64,000 bases of DNA from Oxalobacteraceae bacterium OTU3CAMAD1 (GTDB lineage: Bacteria > Pseudomonadota > Gammaproteobacteria > Burkholderiales > Burkholderiaceae_D). The DNA is taken from positions 6,014,001 to 6,078,000 of the forward strand of contig CP099650.1 of NCBI GenBank assembly GCA_024123915.1. Direction: 5' to 3'. The notes under the pieces are model-generated. The model was not told where the DNA came from. It ran no database searches and saw nothing but the letters and a program-made list of their open reading frames with translations. Shown one piece after another: positions 29,942-38,416 of the stretch. The position numbers and the translations under genes are program-made. Within the stretch, counting starts at the first letter, position 1; the number at the start of each line of letters is the position of its first letter.

Positions 29942-30979
29942 TTGACCTACCTCGCCTCACCCCATCGCTACGAAGAAATGCAGTACCGCACCTGCGGCCG
30001 CAGCGGCTTGAAGCTGCCGGCGATGTCGCTCGGCCTGTGGCACAACTTCGGCGACACCAACAACCTCGCCTCGCAGCGCGACATGCTGCGCACCGCCTTC
30101 GACCTGGGCATCACCCACTTCGACCTGGCCAACAACTACGGCCCGCCGTACGGCTCCGCCGAATCGAATTTCGGCCACCTGTTCAAGTCCGACTTCCAGC
30201 CCTACCGCGATGAACTGATCATCTCCACCAAGGCCGGCTGGGACATGTGGCCCGGCCCCTACGGCCAGGGCGGCGGCTCGCGCAAGTACGTGCTGGCCAG
30301 CCTCGATCAAAGCCTGAAGCGCATGGGCCTCGACTACGTCGACATCTTCTACTCGCACCGCTTCGATCCGGCCACGCCGCTGGAGGAAACCATGGGCGCG
30401 CTGGCGCACGCGGTCCAGCAGGGCAAGGCCTTATACGTGGGAGTGTCGTCCTACTCGGCCGAGAAAACCGCCGAAGCCGCGCGTCTGCTGCACGAGTGGA
30501 AGGTGCCGTGCCTGATCCACCAACCGTCCTACAACATGCTGAACCGCTGGATCGAGGAAGACCTGCTCGACACCCTGGGCAAACAGGGCATCGGCTGCAT
30601 CACCTTCACCGCGCTGGCGCAGGGCATCCTGAGCGACAAATATTTGAACGGGATCCCGGCCGACGCGCGCATCAACCGCCCTGGCGGCGGTTCGCTGATG
30701 GCGTCGCACCTGAGCGAGGAAAACCTAGCCCGCGTGCGCGCCCTCAACGAGATAGCCAAGGCGCGCGGACAAACGCTGGCGCAGATGGCGCTGGCCTGGG
30801 TACTGCGCGACGCGCGCATCACGTCGACCTTGATCGGCGCCAGCAGCAGCGCGCAGATCCGCGAGAACGTCGCCGCGCTGAAGAACCTGACCTTCAGCGC
30901 CGACGAACTGGCCGCGATCGACCAGCAAGCCAAGGAAGGCGACATCAATCTGTGGGCGGTATCGTCCGTCCACAAATAA
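29942..30979 (+). CDS. Aldo/keto reductase, YghZ/L-glyceraldehyde 3-phosphate reductase type
   Basis: 345-residue NADPH-dependent (beta/alpha)8-barrel reductase. The family residues Asp and Tyr (HFDLANNYGPPYG), Lys (STKAGW) and His (DIFYSHRFDP) are present. The N-terminus MTYLASPHRYEEMQYRTCGRSG parallels E. coli YghZ, which supports the TTG start at 29942 (GGAG 6 bases upstream) over the ATG at 29978. It likely detoxifies aldehydes such as L-glyceraldehyde 3-phosphate or methylglyoxal. Confidence 0.9.
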   Translation: MTYLASPHRYEEMQYRTCGRSGLKLPAMSLGLWHNFGDTNNLASQRDMLRTAFDLGITHFDLANNYGPPYGSAESNFGHLFKSDFQPYRDELIISTKAGWDMWPGPYGQGGGSRKYVLASLDQSLKRMGLDYVDIFYSHRFDPATPLEETMGALAHAVQQGKALYVGVSSYSAEKTAEAARLLHEWKVPCLIHQPSYNMLNRWIEEDLLDTLGKQGIGCITFTALAQGILSDKYLNGIPADARINRPGGGSLMASHLSEENLARVRALNEIAKARGQTLAQMALAWVLRDARITSTLIGASSSAQIRENVAALKNLTFSADELAAIDQQAKEGDINLWAVSSVHK

Positions 30980-30983
30980 GTAC

Positions 30984-31382
30984 TTATTGGCGGGAAGCCG
31001 GCTGCCCGTTGAGGCGCGACTTCTCGCCACGCTCCAACGTTTGATCCGGCGGCAGGTCGTCATCCGGCACGCTGCCGTCGTCCTCCAACGGCACCACGTC
31101 GTGGAAGTCGCCGTCCACCATCGCATCGGCGCCCGGGATGGTTTCGACATGATCGAAACCGATGTCGGCGCCCGCCTCCACCCTGTCGATCGCGACATCG
31201 CCCCGCTCGCCGGTGCCTTCGGCGTCGGTGTCGCTGTCGAGCGCGAGGTCCGGATTGCCGGCCACGTCGCTGCCGCTGTCGGAGTTATCGCTTGGGCCGA
31301 GCGAACGTGTGCCGTGGCCGCGCCCCAGCACGCGATCGTTACCTGCCGGGATGTTATCGGGGTCGAGTGTACTGTCAGACAT
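30984..31382 (-). CDS. Acidic, probably disordered hypothetical protein
   Basis: 132 residues from the ATG at 31382, supported by GGAAGGAG 7 bases upstream. It is strongly acidic (Asp/Glu-rich, recurrent Ser-Asp and Gly-Asp), without hydrophobic core, signal peptide or cysteines, which suggests an intrinsically disordered soluble protein. No family was recognised. Its stop lies 4 bases from the stop of the convergent aldo/keto reductase gene. Confidence 0.7.
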   Translation of the reverse strand: MSDSTLDPDNIPAGNDRVLGRGHGTRSLGPSDNSDSGSDVAGNPDLALDSDTDAEGTGERGDVAIDRVEAGADIGFDHVETIPGADAMVDGDFHDVVPLEDDGSVPDDDLPPDQTLERGEKSRLNGQPASRQ

Positions 31383-31562
31383 GATCTGCTCCTTCCAATG
31401 AAAACCCGATTGGACCACTGCGGCGGCGGCCGGTCCGTGCGCCCACTCGCATATAAGGGAGACCCGCAGAGGACAGCGCTATCGCCCCGATAGGAATCTT
31501 TTACTTTACAAATGTACTATTCAGAGATATAGTTAATCCATACACACACGAAGGAGTCCATC

Positions 31563-31904
31563 ATGAGCACCCTTACCAACAACCTGCTGCGCACCGCCGC
31601 CATCGTTTTCGCCATCGCCGCCGGCAGCGCCGCCGTCGCCCAGACCACGTCGTCGGCCACCAGCCCGACCAGCACCGCTTCTGCCGCCACCAGCGCCAGC
31701 ACCACCAAGGCCGCGACCAGCAGCACCGCCGCGCAAAACGCCGTCGCCGCGACCGCGGTCTCTGCGAGCAAAGCCCAACAACCGACCGGCCTGACCCGCG
31801 CCCAGGTGCAAGCCGAATTCCTCGAAGCGCGCAAGAACGGCACGCTGCTGCAAACGGAAGCGGACTTCGACGTCGCGCAAACCCGTAAGCACGTCGCCAA
31901 CTAA
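31563..31904 (+). CDS. DUF4148-type periplasmic protein
   Basis: 113 residues with a signal peptide (AAIVFAIAAGSAAVAQ), a Ser/Thr/Ala-rich linker (about residues 27-70), and a C-terminal LTRAQVQAEFLEARKNGTLL segment typical of DUF4148, small secreted proteins abundant in Burkholderiales. AAGGAG stands just upstream. The function is unknown. It precedes the efflux gene by 18 bases, so they may be cotranscribed. Confidence 0.85.
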   Translation: MSTLTNNLLRTAAIVFAIAAGSAAVAQTTSSATSPTSTASAATSASTTKAATSSTAAQNAVAATAVSASKAQQPTGLTRAQVQAEFLEARKNGTLLQTEADFDVAQTRKHVAN

Positions 31905-31922
31905 GCGCGCGTCGAGATCACC

Positions 31923-33365
31923 ATGACCACGCATCCAGCGCCACGCCCCCTCGCAGCCGCCATGCTGGCGTGCGCGATGGCGGTGTTGGCCGGATGCGCG
32001 GACATGGGCCACATCGAGCCGCAAGCGACCGCGCTCCAGCCCGCGCAACTGAATCCCGGCAAAGCCATTGCCGCCGCAAGCGCCGACGTGACGTGGCCCG
32101 CGCAGCATTGGTGGGAAGCGCTGCATGACGAACAGTTGAACAAGCTTGTGAGCGCTGCGCTGGTCGACAATCCGGGCCTGCGCGCCACACAAGCGCGCGT
32201 GCGCCAGGCCGAGTCGCTGGCCGGCGTCGCCAAAGCCGGCACTTTGCCGCGTATCGACGCCTCGGCCAGCATCGACCGCGAACTGTATTCCGCGCACAGC
32301 ACCGTACCCGCTCCACTGGCCGGCAACTACGCGTGGAAGAACACCGCCACCCTGTCCGGCTCCTACGACCTGGATCTGTGGGGCCGCAACCGCGACGCGC
32401 TGGCCGCAGCGCTCGACGAGGTGCGCCTGGCGTCGGCCGAAGCGCAGATGGCGCGCCTGACGCTGGAGACGGCCATCGTGCGCAGTTACATCCAACTGTC
32501 GCTCGACTACGCGTTGCGCGACAGCGTGGCCGACAACCTGGCGCAGCGCCAGCGCATCCTCGAGATCACGCGCAAGCGCCACGCGGCGGGACTGGTGAGC
32601 GACATCGACGTCACGAACATTGAAACGACACTGCCGGCGGGACGGCGCGACCATGAGCAGATCGACGAATCGATCGCCCTGTTGCGCAACCAGCTGGCGG
32701 CACTGATCGGCAAAGGACCGGGCGACGGTGAAACCATCGCCCGGCCGAAGCTGGCCCTTGAAGCGGGACACGGCGAAGCGGTGCCCGACACGCTGCCGGC
32801 GGAACTGGTGGGCCGGCGTCCCGACATCGTCGCGCAGCGCTGGCGCGTGGAAGCGGCCGGCGCGCGCATCGCCGACGCCAAGGCCGACTTCTACCCGAAC
32901 ATCAATCTGGCGGCCTTCGTCGGCGTGCAGTCGCTGGGCTTCTCGCGCTTCCTCGACAGCCACTCGCAGATGCGCGGCATCACGCCGGCCATCAGCCTGC
33001 CGATCTTCGACGGCGGCCGGCTGCGCGCGCAGCTGGGCAACCAGACCGCGCTCTACGACGGTGCGGTCGAACAGTACAACGCCACCGTGGTGCAGGCGAT
33101 GGCCGATGTGGCCAACGCGCTGGTGCGCATCGCTTCCGTCAAGCAGCAGGACCTGCTGGCGCAGCGCGCGCTGGCGTCGGCGCGCCGCCAGCAGCAGCTG
33201 GCCGAACGGGCCTACGACGCCGGCATAACCGACTCGCTCAACGTCATCAACGCGCAGCTGACTTTGTTAAACGAGCAGCAGCAAATGGCACAAGTGGCGA
33301 GCAAACAACTGGATAACTACGCTTTGTTGATGTCGGCGCTTGGCGGGGGTATAAAAGTGGATTAA
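31923..33365 (+). CDS. Outer-membrane efflux lipoprotein, NodT family
   Basis: 480-residue TolC-like channel subunit. A lipoprotein signal ends at the lipobox VLAGC (Cys25), followed by two OEP repeats (RQAESLAGVAKAGTLPRIDAS and its C-terminal counterpart RVEAAGARIADAKADFYPNI) and long coiled coils. It is the outer-membrane component of the efflux system whose pump and adaptor genes follow (33932-37154). Confidence 0.93.
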   Translation: MTTHPAPRPLAAAMLACAMAVLAGCADMGHIEPQATALQPAQLNPGKAIAAASADVTWPAQHWWEALHDEQLNKLVSAALVDNPGLRATQARVRQAESLAGVAKAGTLPRIDASASIDRELYSAHSTVPAPLAGNYAWKNTATLSGSYDLDLWGRNRDALAAALDEVRLASAEAQMARLTLETAIVRSYIQLSLDYALRDSVADNLAQRQRILEITRKRHAAGLVSDIDVTNIETTLPAGRRDHEQIDESIALLRNQLAALIGKGPGDGETIARPKLALEAGHGEAVPDTLPAELVGRRPDIVAQRWRVEAAGARIADAKADFYPNINLAAFVGVQSLGFSRFLDSHSQMRGITPAISLPIFDGGRLRAQLGNQTALYDGAVEQYNATVVQAMADVANALVRIASVKQQDLLAQRALASARRQQQLAERAYDAGITDSLNVINAQLTLLNEQQQMAQVASKQLDNYALLMSALGGGIKVD

Positions 33366-33420
33366 GCGGGGAGCTTCCAAGTACAATCAATCCTTCAAAA
33401 ATTATAAGAGGAGCAAGGCA

Positions 33421-33918
33421 ATGAGCAGTTTTGAAGCGACTAAAAAACGCCTGAAAAACATCCATGCCCGCATGCCGGACTTCCCCGAGGATCTGATGCG
33501 CCTGATGCGCATGACCTACCACATCCAAAAACGGATGAAAGATTTGAGCAACGCCGCGCTGCGCAAATATGACCTGGTGGACGCCAGCTACATGGTGCTG
33601 GCGGTGTTGTATGGTTCGGACGACGAGACCTCCACCGCCTCCACCCTGGGCGAGGCTTGCATGGAGAAGCCCGCCAACCTGACGCGCGTGTGCAACGACC
33701 TGGAAGCGCAGGGACTGATCACGCGCGGCAACCGCCCGGGCGACCGCCGCTGCGTGATGATCTCGCTGACCGACACCGGACGCGCGCTGATCGCCAAGGT
33801 GCTGCCGGAGGTATGGGCCGCGACCACCCACGCCTACGACGGCTACAACGCGGAAGAAGTCAAACAACTGGAAGCCCTGCTGAAACGGCAGTTGAACAAC
33901 CTCGAAGCACTTACATAG
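33421..33918 (+). CDS. MarR-family transcriptional regulator
   Basis: 165-residue winged-helix regulator. The recognition region (ANLTRVCNDLEAQGLITRGN) and wing (GDRRCVMISLTDTGRAL) match MarR. It stands between the outer-membrane factor and the pump genes (13 bases before the next gene), so it probably represses this efflux operon and is released by an aromatic ligand. Confidence 0.92.
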   Translation: MSSFEATKKRLKNIHARMPDFPEDLMRLMRMTYHIQKRMKDLSNAALRKYDLVDASYMVLAVLYGSDDETSTASTLGEACMEKPANLTRVCNDLEAQGLITRGNRPGDRRCVMISLTDTGRALIAKVLPEVWAATTHAYDGYNAEEVKQLEALLKRQLNNLEALT

Positions 33919-33931
33919 ACGAACCCACACC

Positions 33932-36079
33932 ATGAACCCTCCCTCCGCCGCCTCCCCCACAAAGGAAAACCAAGCGGCGCGGGGAGCGGTGAACAAGGGA
34001 GCGGCGTGGTTGCGCTCTGAAACCGCCGACTGGTTCAACACCGAAGGCCAGCGCTGGGTCTTCGTCGCCAAGGCCATGCTGGCCGCCTTCTCCGCCCTGT
34101 GGCTGGCCTTTCGCCTCGGCCTAGACTCTCCCTCCACCGCGCTTGCCACCACCGTCATCCTCGCGCTTCCCAGCAGCGGCATGGTGCTGGAAAAGGCCTT
34201 CTACCGTTTTCTCGGCACCTTGGTCGGCTGCGCGGCCTCGCTGCTGCTGGTGGCGCTGTTCCCTCAATCGCCGCCGGTGCTGTTCGTCGGCGTGGCGCTG
34301 TGGGTAGCGCTGTGCACCGGCGGCGCCGCCATGCACCGCAACCAGCAATCGTATAGCTTCGTGCTGGCCGGCTATACCGCCTGCATGATCGTCGTTCCCG
34401 CCATCGACGCGCCGGCCCACGTGTTCACGCTGGCCGTCACCCGCGTGACCGAGGTCGGACTGGGCATCATCTGCGCCGCCGTGGTGCATGACGTGATTTT
34501 CCCGCGCCGCCATTCGCACGCCGTCATGCGCACCGTGCAGACGCGCTACGCCGGCTTCATCACCTTCTGCCAGCAGGTACTGGAGCGGCGCCTGTCGCCG
34601 GCGGAAGCGGAGTTGAACCACTTGAGGTTCGCCGCCGATATCGCCGCGCTGGAATCGGGCCGCGCCGCCGCCTTCTTCGAAGCCGACCACGCCCGCTCCC
34701 ATACGCGCCAGCTGCACGCCTTCAACGCGGCTTTCATGACGGTGCTGACCACTTTCTATACGCTGCACCGCCTGACCCACCGCTTGCGCATCAACGCCAC
34801 CGGCCCGGTGCTGGAGCTGGTGGAGCCGATGCACGCGCATCTGGCGCGGGCGATGAAGCCCGACCTGACCGCCGGCCAACTGGCACGCATGCGCGTGGAA
34901 CTGGCGGAAGACATCGCGACGGCACACGCGCGGCTGGCGGGCGAGCCGCTGGACGGGCGCCCGCGGCAGATCGACTTCGACACGGCGGTCGAACTGCTGG
35001 ATCGCTTCGTGCGCGATCTGGAGGAGTTCGCGGCGCTGTATCACGGCCTGACGCGGGAAAAACGCCAACAGGTCAGCGATCCCGGCGCCTACACGCCGAA
35101 GACGCCGCCCGCCATCGTCGTCGCCAGCGGCTTGCGGGCCGGGGCCACCCTGCTGATCGCGGCTGCCGCATGGTACTGGCTGGCCTGGCCCTACGCCGCC
35201 AACGCCATCCTGATGGCGACCATCTTCTGCGCGCTGGCGTCGTCGTCGCCGCGACCGACGGCGCTGGTGCAGCAGGTGCTGACCGGCTTCCTGATCGCCG
35301 CGCCCCTGGCCTTCCTCACCGAGTTCCTGCTGATGACGCGGGCCGACGACTTCGGCCCGATGGTGCTGGTGGCCCTGCCGCTGCTGGCGCTGGGCTCCTA
35401 TTTGAGCACCGGTCCCAAATGGGCCGGCGTGGGGATCGGTATCGGCATGTTCTCCGCCACCCTGCTGGTACCGGCCAACCAGATGCGCTACGACGTCGAA
35501 GCCTTCATCAGCAGCGAGCTGTCGCTGACGATGGGCGTGGTGGTCGCCTATGTGATGTTCAAGGTGGTGCTGCCCGAGCACACGATGGGCCACAAGCGCC
35601 ATGTCGCCGCCGCGCTGTGGCGCGAAGCGCTGAACGCCTGCACGGCGCCGTTGCACCGGCTCAAGCGCCGTTTCGACAATCGTGTGCGCGATCTTCTGAG
35701 CCAGTTGAACGCCGCTTCTGGGCCGGCGCCGGGCGAAGCGGCGCGCTCGGTGGTGCGCCAGGGCCTGACCTTGCTGGAGCTGGGCCACGCCGTCATCGAA
35801 CTACGGCAGTTGATCGCCGCTTCGCAACCCGGTCCCGCGCGCCACGGCCTGCAGCAAGTGGTGCTGCACCTGGCCGACTACATGCGCGCGCCCACACCGG
35901 CGCACGGCGCGACCGCGCTGGAATCGCTGCTGCACGCCGGTACGGCCGTGCGCGCGGTGCTGGCCGACGCGGCGCCCGAACGCCGCCTGCCGCTGCGCAC
36001 CGCGCTAACCGACCTGCATTCCATTTACACGTCCTTGCTGGACCAGCTATCAACAGGAGAACCCCATCATGCCGCGTGA
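33932..36079 (+). CDS. FUSC-family inner-membrane efflux transporter (AaeB-like)
   Basis: 715-residue protein with two blocks of about five to six transmembrane helices (residues 45-180 and 395-540), each followed by a soluble segment, as in the fusaric-acid-resistance/AaeB family that exports aromatic carboxylic acids. It overlaps the following DUF1656 gene by 11 bases. Together with DUF1656, HlyD and NodT proteins it forms a complete tripartite system. Confidence 0.93.
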   Translation: MNPPSAASPTKENQAARGAVNKGAAWLRSETADWFNTEGQRWVFVAKAMLAAFSALWLAFRLGLDSPSTALATTVILALPSSGMVLEKAFYRFLGTLVGCAASLLLVALFPQSPPVLFVGVALWVALCTGGAAMHRNQQSYSFVLAGYTACMIVVPAIDAPAHVFTLAVTRVTEVGLGIICAAVVHDVIFPRRHSHAVMRTVQTRYAGFITFCQQVLERRLSPAEAELNHLRFAADIAALESGRAAAFFEADHARSHTRQLHAFNAAFMTVLTTFYTLHRLTHRLRINATGPVLELVEPMHAHLARAMKPDLTAGQLARMRVELAEDIATAHARLAGEPLDGRPRQIDFDTAVELLDRFVRDLEEFAALYHGLTREKRQQVSDPGAYTPKTPPAIVVASGLRAGATLLIAAAAWYWLAWPYAANAILMATIFCALASSSPRPTALVQQVLTGFLIAAPLAFLTEFLLMTRADDFGPMVLVALPLLALGSYLSTGPKWAGVGIGIGMFSATLLVPANQMRYDVEAFISSELSLTMGVVVAYVMFKVVLPEHTMGHKRHVAAALWREALNACTAPLHRLKRRFDNRVRDLLSQLNAASGPAPGEAARSVVRQGLTLLELGHAVIELRQLIAASQPGPARHGLQQVVLHLADYMRAPTPAHGATALESLLHAGTAVRAVLADAAPERRLPLRTALTDLHSIYTSLLDQLSTGEPHHAA

Positions 36080-36269
36080 GATCGACTTTTTCGGCGTACT
36101 GCTGCCCGGCGTACTGCCGCTGTTCCTCGTCAGCCTGCTGCTGCAGGTCGCGCTGGACAGTGTTTTGAGCCACGTCGGCGCGTACCGCCAAAGCTGGCAT
36201 CCGGCGCTGGTGCGCCTATGCCTGTTCGTCTGCATCTTCGGCGCCCTGCTGCTGACCCTATACAAATAA
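36069..36269 (+). CDS. DUF1656 small membrane protein (AaeX-like)
   Basis: 66 residues with two transmembrane helices (LLPGVLPLFLVSLLLQVAL and LVRLCLFVCIFGALLLTLY) starting REIDFFGVLLPG, the DUF1656/AaeX pattern. It is always coupled to FUSC pumps and HlyD adaptors; its exact role is unknown. It overlaps the pump gene by 11 bases. Confidence 0.92.
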   Translation: MPREIDFFGVLLPGVLPLFLVSLLLQVALDSVLSHVGAYRQSWHPALVRLCLFVCIFGALLLTLYK

Positions 36270-36293
36270 TCCAAACCATCTTCGAGAGCTAAT

Positions 36294-37154
36294 GTGAGCG
36301 CATCTAAAATCTTCCGCTTTTTCCTGACCATGCTGTTATTGGCGGCGGCCCTGTGGGTCGGCCGCACCGCCTGGGACCAGTACATGGAATCGGCATGGAC
36401 CCGGGACGGCCGCATCAAGGCCGACGTGGTCACCATCAGCGCCGATGTCGCCGGCACCGTAACCGACGTAATGGTGCGCGATAACCAGATGGTCAAACAA
36501 GGCGACGTGCTGTTCGTCGTCGACAAGGCGCGCTACCAGAACGCGCTGGCGCAGGCCAACGCCATGCTGGCGTCGCAGCAGGTCGAAAAGGGCCGGCGCA
36601 GCAAGGAGGCCAGCCGCCGCGCGGCGCTGGACAGCTCCATCATCTCCGCCGAGAGCATGGAGACGGCCCAATTCGCGGTCGGCACCGCGTCGGCGCAATA
36701 CCAGGCGGCGCTGGCCGCGCGCAACCTGGCGCAGCTCAATCTGGAGCGCACCGTGGTGCGGGCGCCGGTGGCCGGCTATGTCACCAACCTGAATGTGCAC
36801 GCGGGCGATTTCGCCGCCGTCGGCGCGGCCAGGCTGGCCGTCATCGGCAGCGAGTCGTTCTACGTGGTCGGCTATTTCGAGGAAACCAAACTGCCGCTAT
36901 TGAAGGTGAACGACCCGGTGCAAGTGCGCCTGATGAGCGGCGCGGCGCAGCTGAGCGGCCATATCGAGAGCATCGCCCACGGCATCACGGATCGCGACGC
37001 CAGCGTGGGACGTGAGCTGCTGGCCGACGTCAACCCGACCTTCAACTGGGTGCGTCTGGCGCAGCGGGTGCCGGTACGCATCCATATCGACCAAAAGCCC
37101 AAGGACCTGGCGCTGGTGGCCGGCACCACCTGCACGGTGGTGATTCACGGCTAA
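36294..37154 (+). CDS. HlyD-family periplasmic adaptor (AaeA-like)
   Basis: 286 residues from a GTG start at 36294. One N-terminal transmembrane helix (FRFFLTMLLLAAALWVG, approximately residues 6-24), a biotinyl-lipoyl-like domain (GTVTDVMVRDNQMVKQGDVLF), a short coiled-coil hairpin and a beta-barrel with RAPVAGYVTNLNVHAGDF. It bridges the FUSC pump and the NodT channel. It is the last gene of the efflux cluster. Confidence 0.93.
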   Translation: MSASKIFRFFLTMLLLAAALWVGRTAWDQYMESAWTRDGRIKADVVTISADVAGTVTDVMVRDNQMVKQGDVLFVVDKARYQNALAQANAMLASQQVEKGRRSKEASRRAALDSSIISAESMETAQFAVGTASAQYQAALAARNLAQLNLERTVVRAPVAGYVTNLNVHAGDFAAVGAARLAVIGSESFYVVGYFEETKLPLLKVNDPVQVRLMSGAAQLSGHIESIAHGITDRDASVGRELLADVNPTFNWVRLAQRVPVRIHIDQKPKDLALVAGTTCTVVIHG

Positions 37155-37160
37155 GGAAGA

Positions 37161-37907
37161 CTAGCGCGAACCGGCGACGTCCAGGATCGCGCCGCTGACG
37201 TAGGACGACTGCGGCGACAACAGCCACAAAACGGACTCTGCGACTTCCTCCGACCGGGCCGCGCGCCCCAACGGCAAGCTCGAAGCCGTCCGCGCCACGC
37301 GATCGGGCATGCCGCCGCTGGCGTGGATCTCGGTGTCGGTGACGCCGGGCCGCACGCAATTGACACGGATGCCCTCCTCCGCCACTTCCTTCGACAGGCC
37401 CAGTGTCATCACATCAATGGCGCCCTTTGAGGACGCGTAGTCGATGTAAGTATTGGCGCCGCCATGCCGTGCCGCGCCCGAGGAGATGTTGACGATGCCG
37501 CCACCCTGCCCGCCACTGCGCGTCGACATGCGCTTGACCGCCTCGCGCGCGCACAAGAAGGCGCTCATGATGTTGGTGGTGAAAACGCGCTGCATCCGCT
37601 CGGCCGGCATCTCCGTCAGCTTGCACTGCTGTTCCAGCACGCCGACGTTGTTGACCAGCGCGGTGATCGGCCCCAGTTGGGCGTCGACCGCCGCGAACAG
37701 GCGCAGCACGTGGGCTTCGACGCTCATATCGCCCTGCACCACGATCGCCTCGCCGCCCTCGCCTGCGATCTGCGCGCGCAGCTGTTTGGCCGCCTCGCCG
37801 TTGCTGACGTAGTTGATGCAGACGGCGTAGCCACGCCGGCTCGCCATCAAGGCCGTCGCCGCGCCTATGCCCCGGCTGCTGCCGGTCACCACCATCACCT
37901 GTTTCAT
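37161..37907 (-). CDS. SDR-family oxidoreductase
   Basis: 248-residue classical SDR with TGSSRGIG near residue 8, NNVG (instead of NNAG) near residue 87, catalytic Ser and YASSKGA (Tyr/Lys), and a C-terminal SGAILDVAG. It resembles glucose/sugar 1-dehydrogenase-like or 3-oxoacyl reductase-like SDRs; the substrate is not visible. AAGGCGAG precedes the ATG. The gene begins just after the terminator of the upstream small gene and ends 6 bases from the convergent HlyD gene. Confidence 0.87.
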   Translation of the reverse strand: MKQVMVVTGSSRGIGAATALMASRRGYAVCINYVSNGEAAKQLRAQIAGEGGEAIVVQGDMSVEAHVLRLFAAVDAQLGPITALVNNVGVLEQQCKLTEMPAERMQRVFTTNIMSAFLCAREAVKRMSTRSGGQGGGIVNISSGAARHGGANTYIDYASSKGAIDVMTLGLSKEVAEEGIRVNCVRPGVTDTEIHASGGMPDRVARTASSLPLGRAARSEEVAESVLWLLSPQSSYVSGAILDVAGSR

Positions 37908-37918
37908 CGCTCGCCTTG

Positions 37919-37943
37919 TAAAAAAGCCCGCTGTCGCGGGCTT
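37919..37943 (-). terminator. Rho-independent terminator
   Basis: On the minus strand AAGCCCGC-GACA-GCGGGCTT is followed by a T run. It lies 10 bases downstream of the small membrane-protein gene stop and 12 bases upstream of the SDR start, so it insulates the SDR or limits readthrough into it. Confidence 0.85.
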
Positions 37944-37953
37944 GTGGTCTGGG

Positions 37954-38286
37954 TTACTTCTCCGGACTGGTGTTTTTCAGCGCGTAGGTCACGTGCTGCC
38001 ACCAGTGATCGCGCGAATCGACGGTCCGCAGGCATTTTTTGTCGATCTCGCCCTTGAACATCGGGTCTTCGCACTTTTTGGTCATCAACGCATAGCGCTG
38101 ATTTTCCGCATTGGCCAAGGCGACCACCAGCCAGAAGACGAGGCCCGCCAACACCACCACCAGGCTCCATGCGACATGGTTGATATACGCCCACTCGAAC
38201 AGCGTCTCGATGGCCGGTGACGATTCCTTGTAGAGATGCATCACCTTGCCTTCGGCGGCCTTCCGTTCGTCGCTAATTTCTTTCAT
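37954..38286 (-). CDS. Small membrane protein, unknown function
   Basis: 110 residues. A charged N-terminus, one strong transmembrane helix (WSLVVVLAGLVFWLVVALA, around residues 40-58), then a basic soluble tail with two cysteines (KKCEDPMFKGEIDKKC) that could form a disulfide. No family was recognised. A strong terminator follows directly, consistent with a monocistronic gene. Confidence 0.7.
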   Translation of the reverse strand: MKEISDERKAAEGKVMHLYKESSPAIETLFEWAYINHVAWSLVVVLAGLVFWLVVALANAENQRYALMTKKCEDPMFKGEIDKKCLRTVDSRDHWWQHVTYALKNTSPEK

Positions 38287-38416
38287 TTTCTTACCCGTTC
38301 CAAATTAAAGCGCATCTTTGCGCGGCGGGTGACACGTCAAACCACGCCACGAGCGGAGATTACCACTTTTCAGGCGCGAGGTGGCCGTTCGCGCCTGATC
38401 GGCGATTAAAACCCGC

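Noticed and set aside
34121..35788. 555-codon minus-strand frame inside the FUSC gene
   Set aside because: Low-complexity His/Gln/Arg-rich translation antisense to an intact transporter; no independent start signal.
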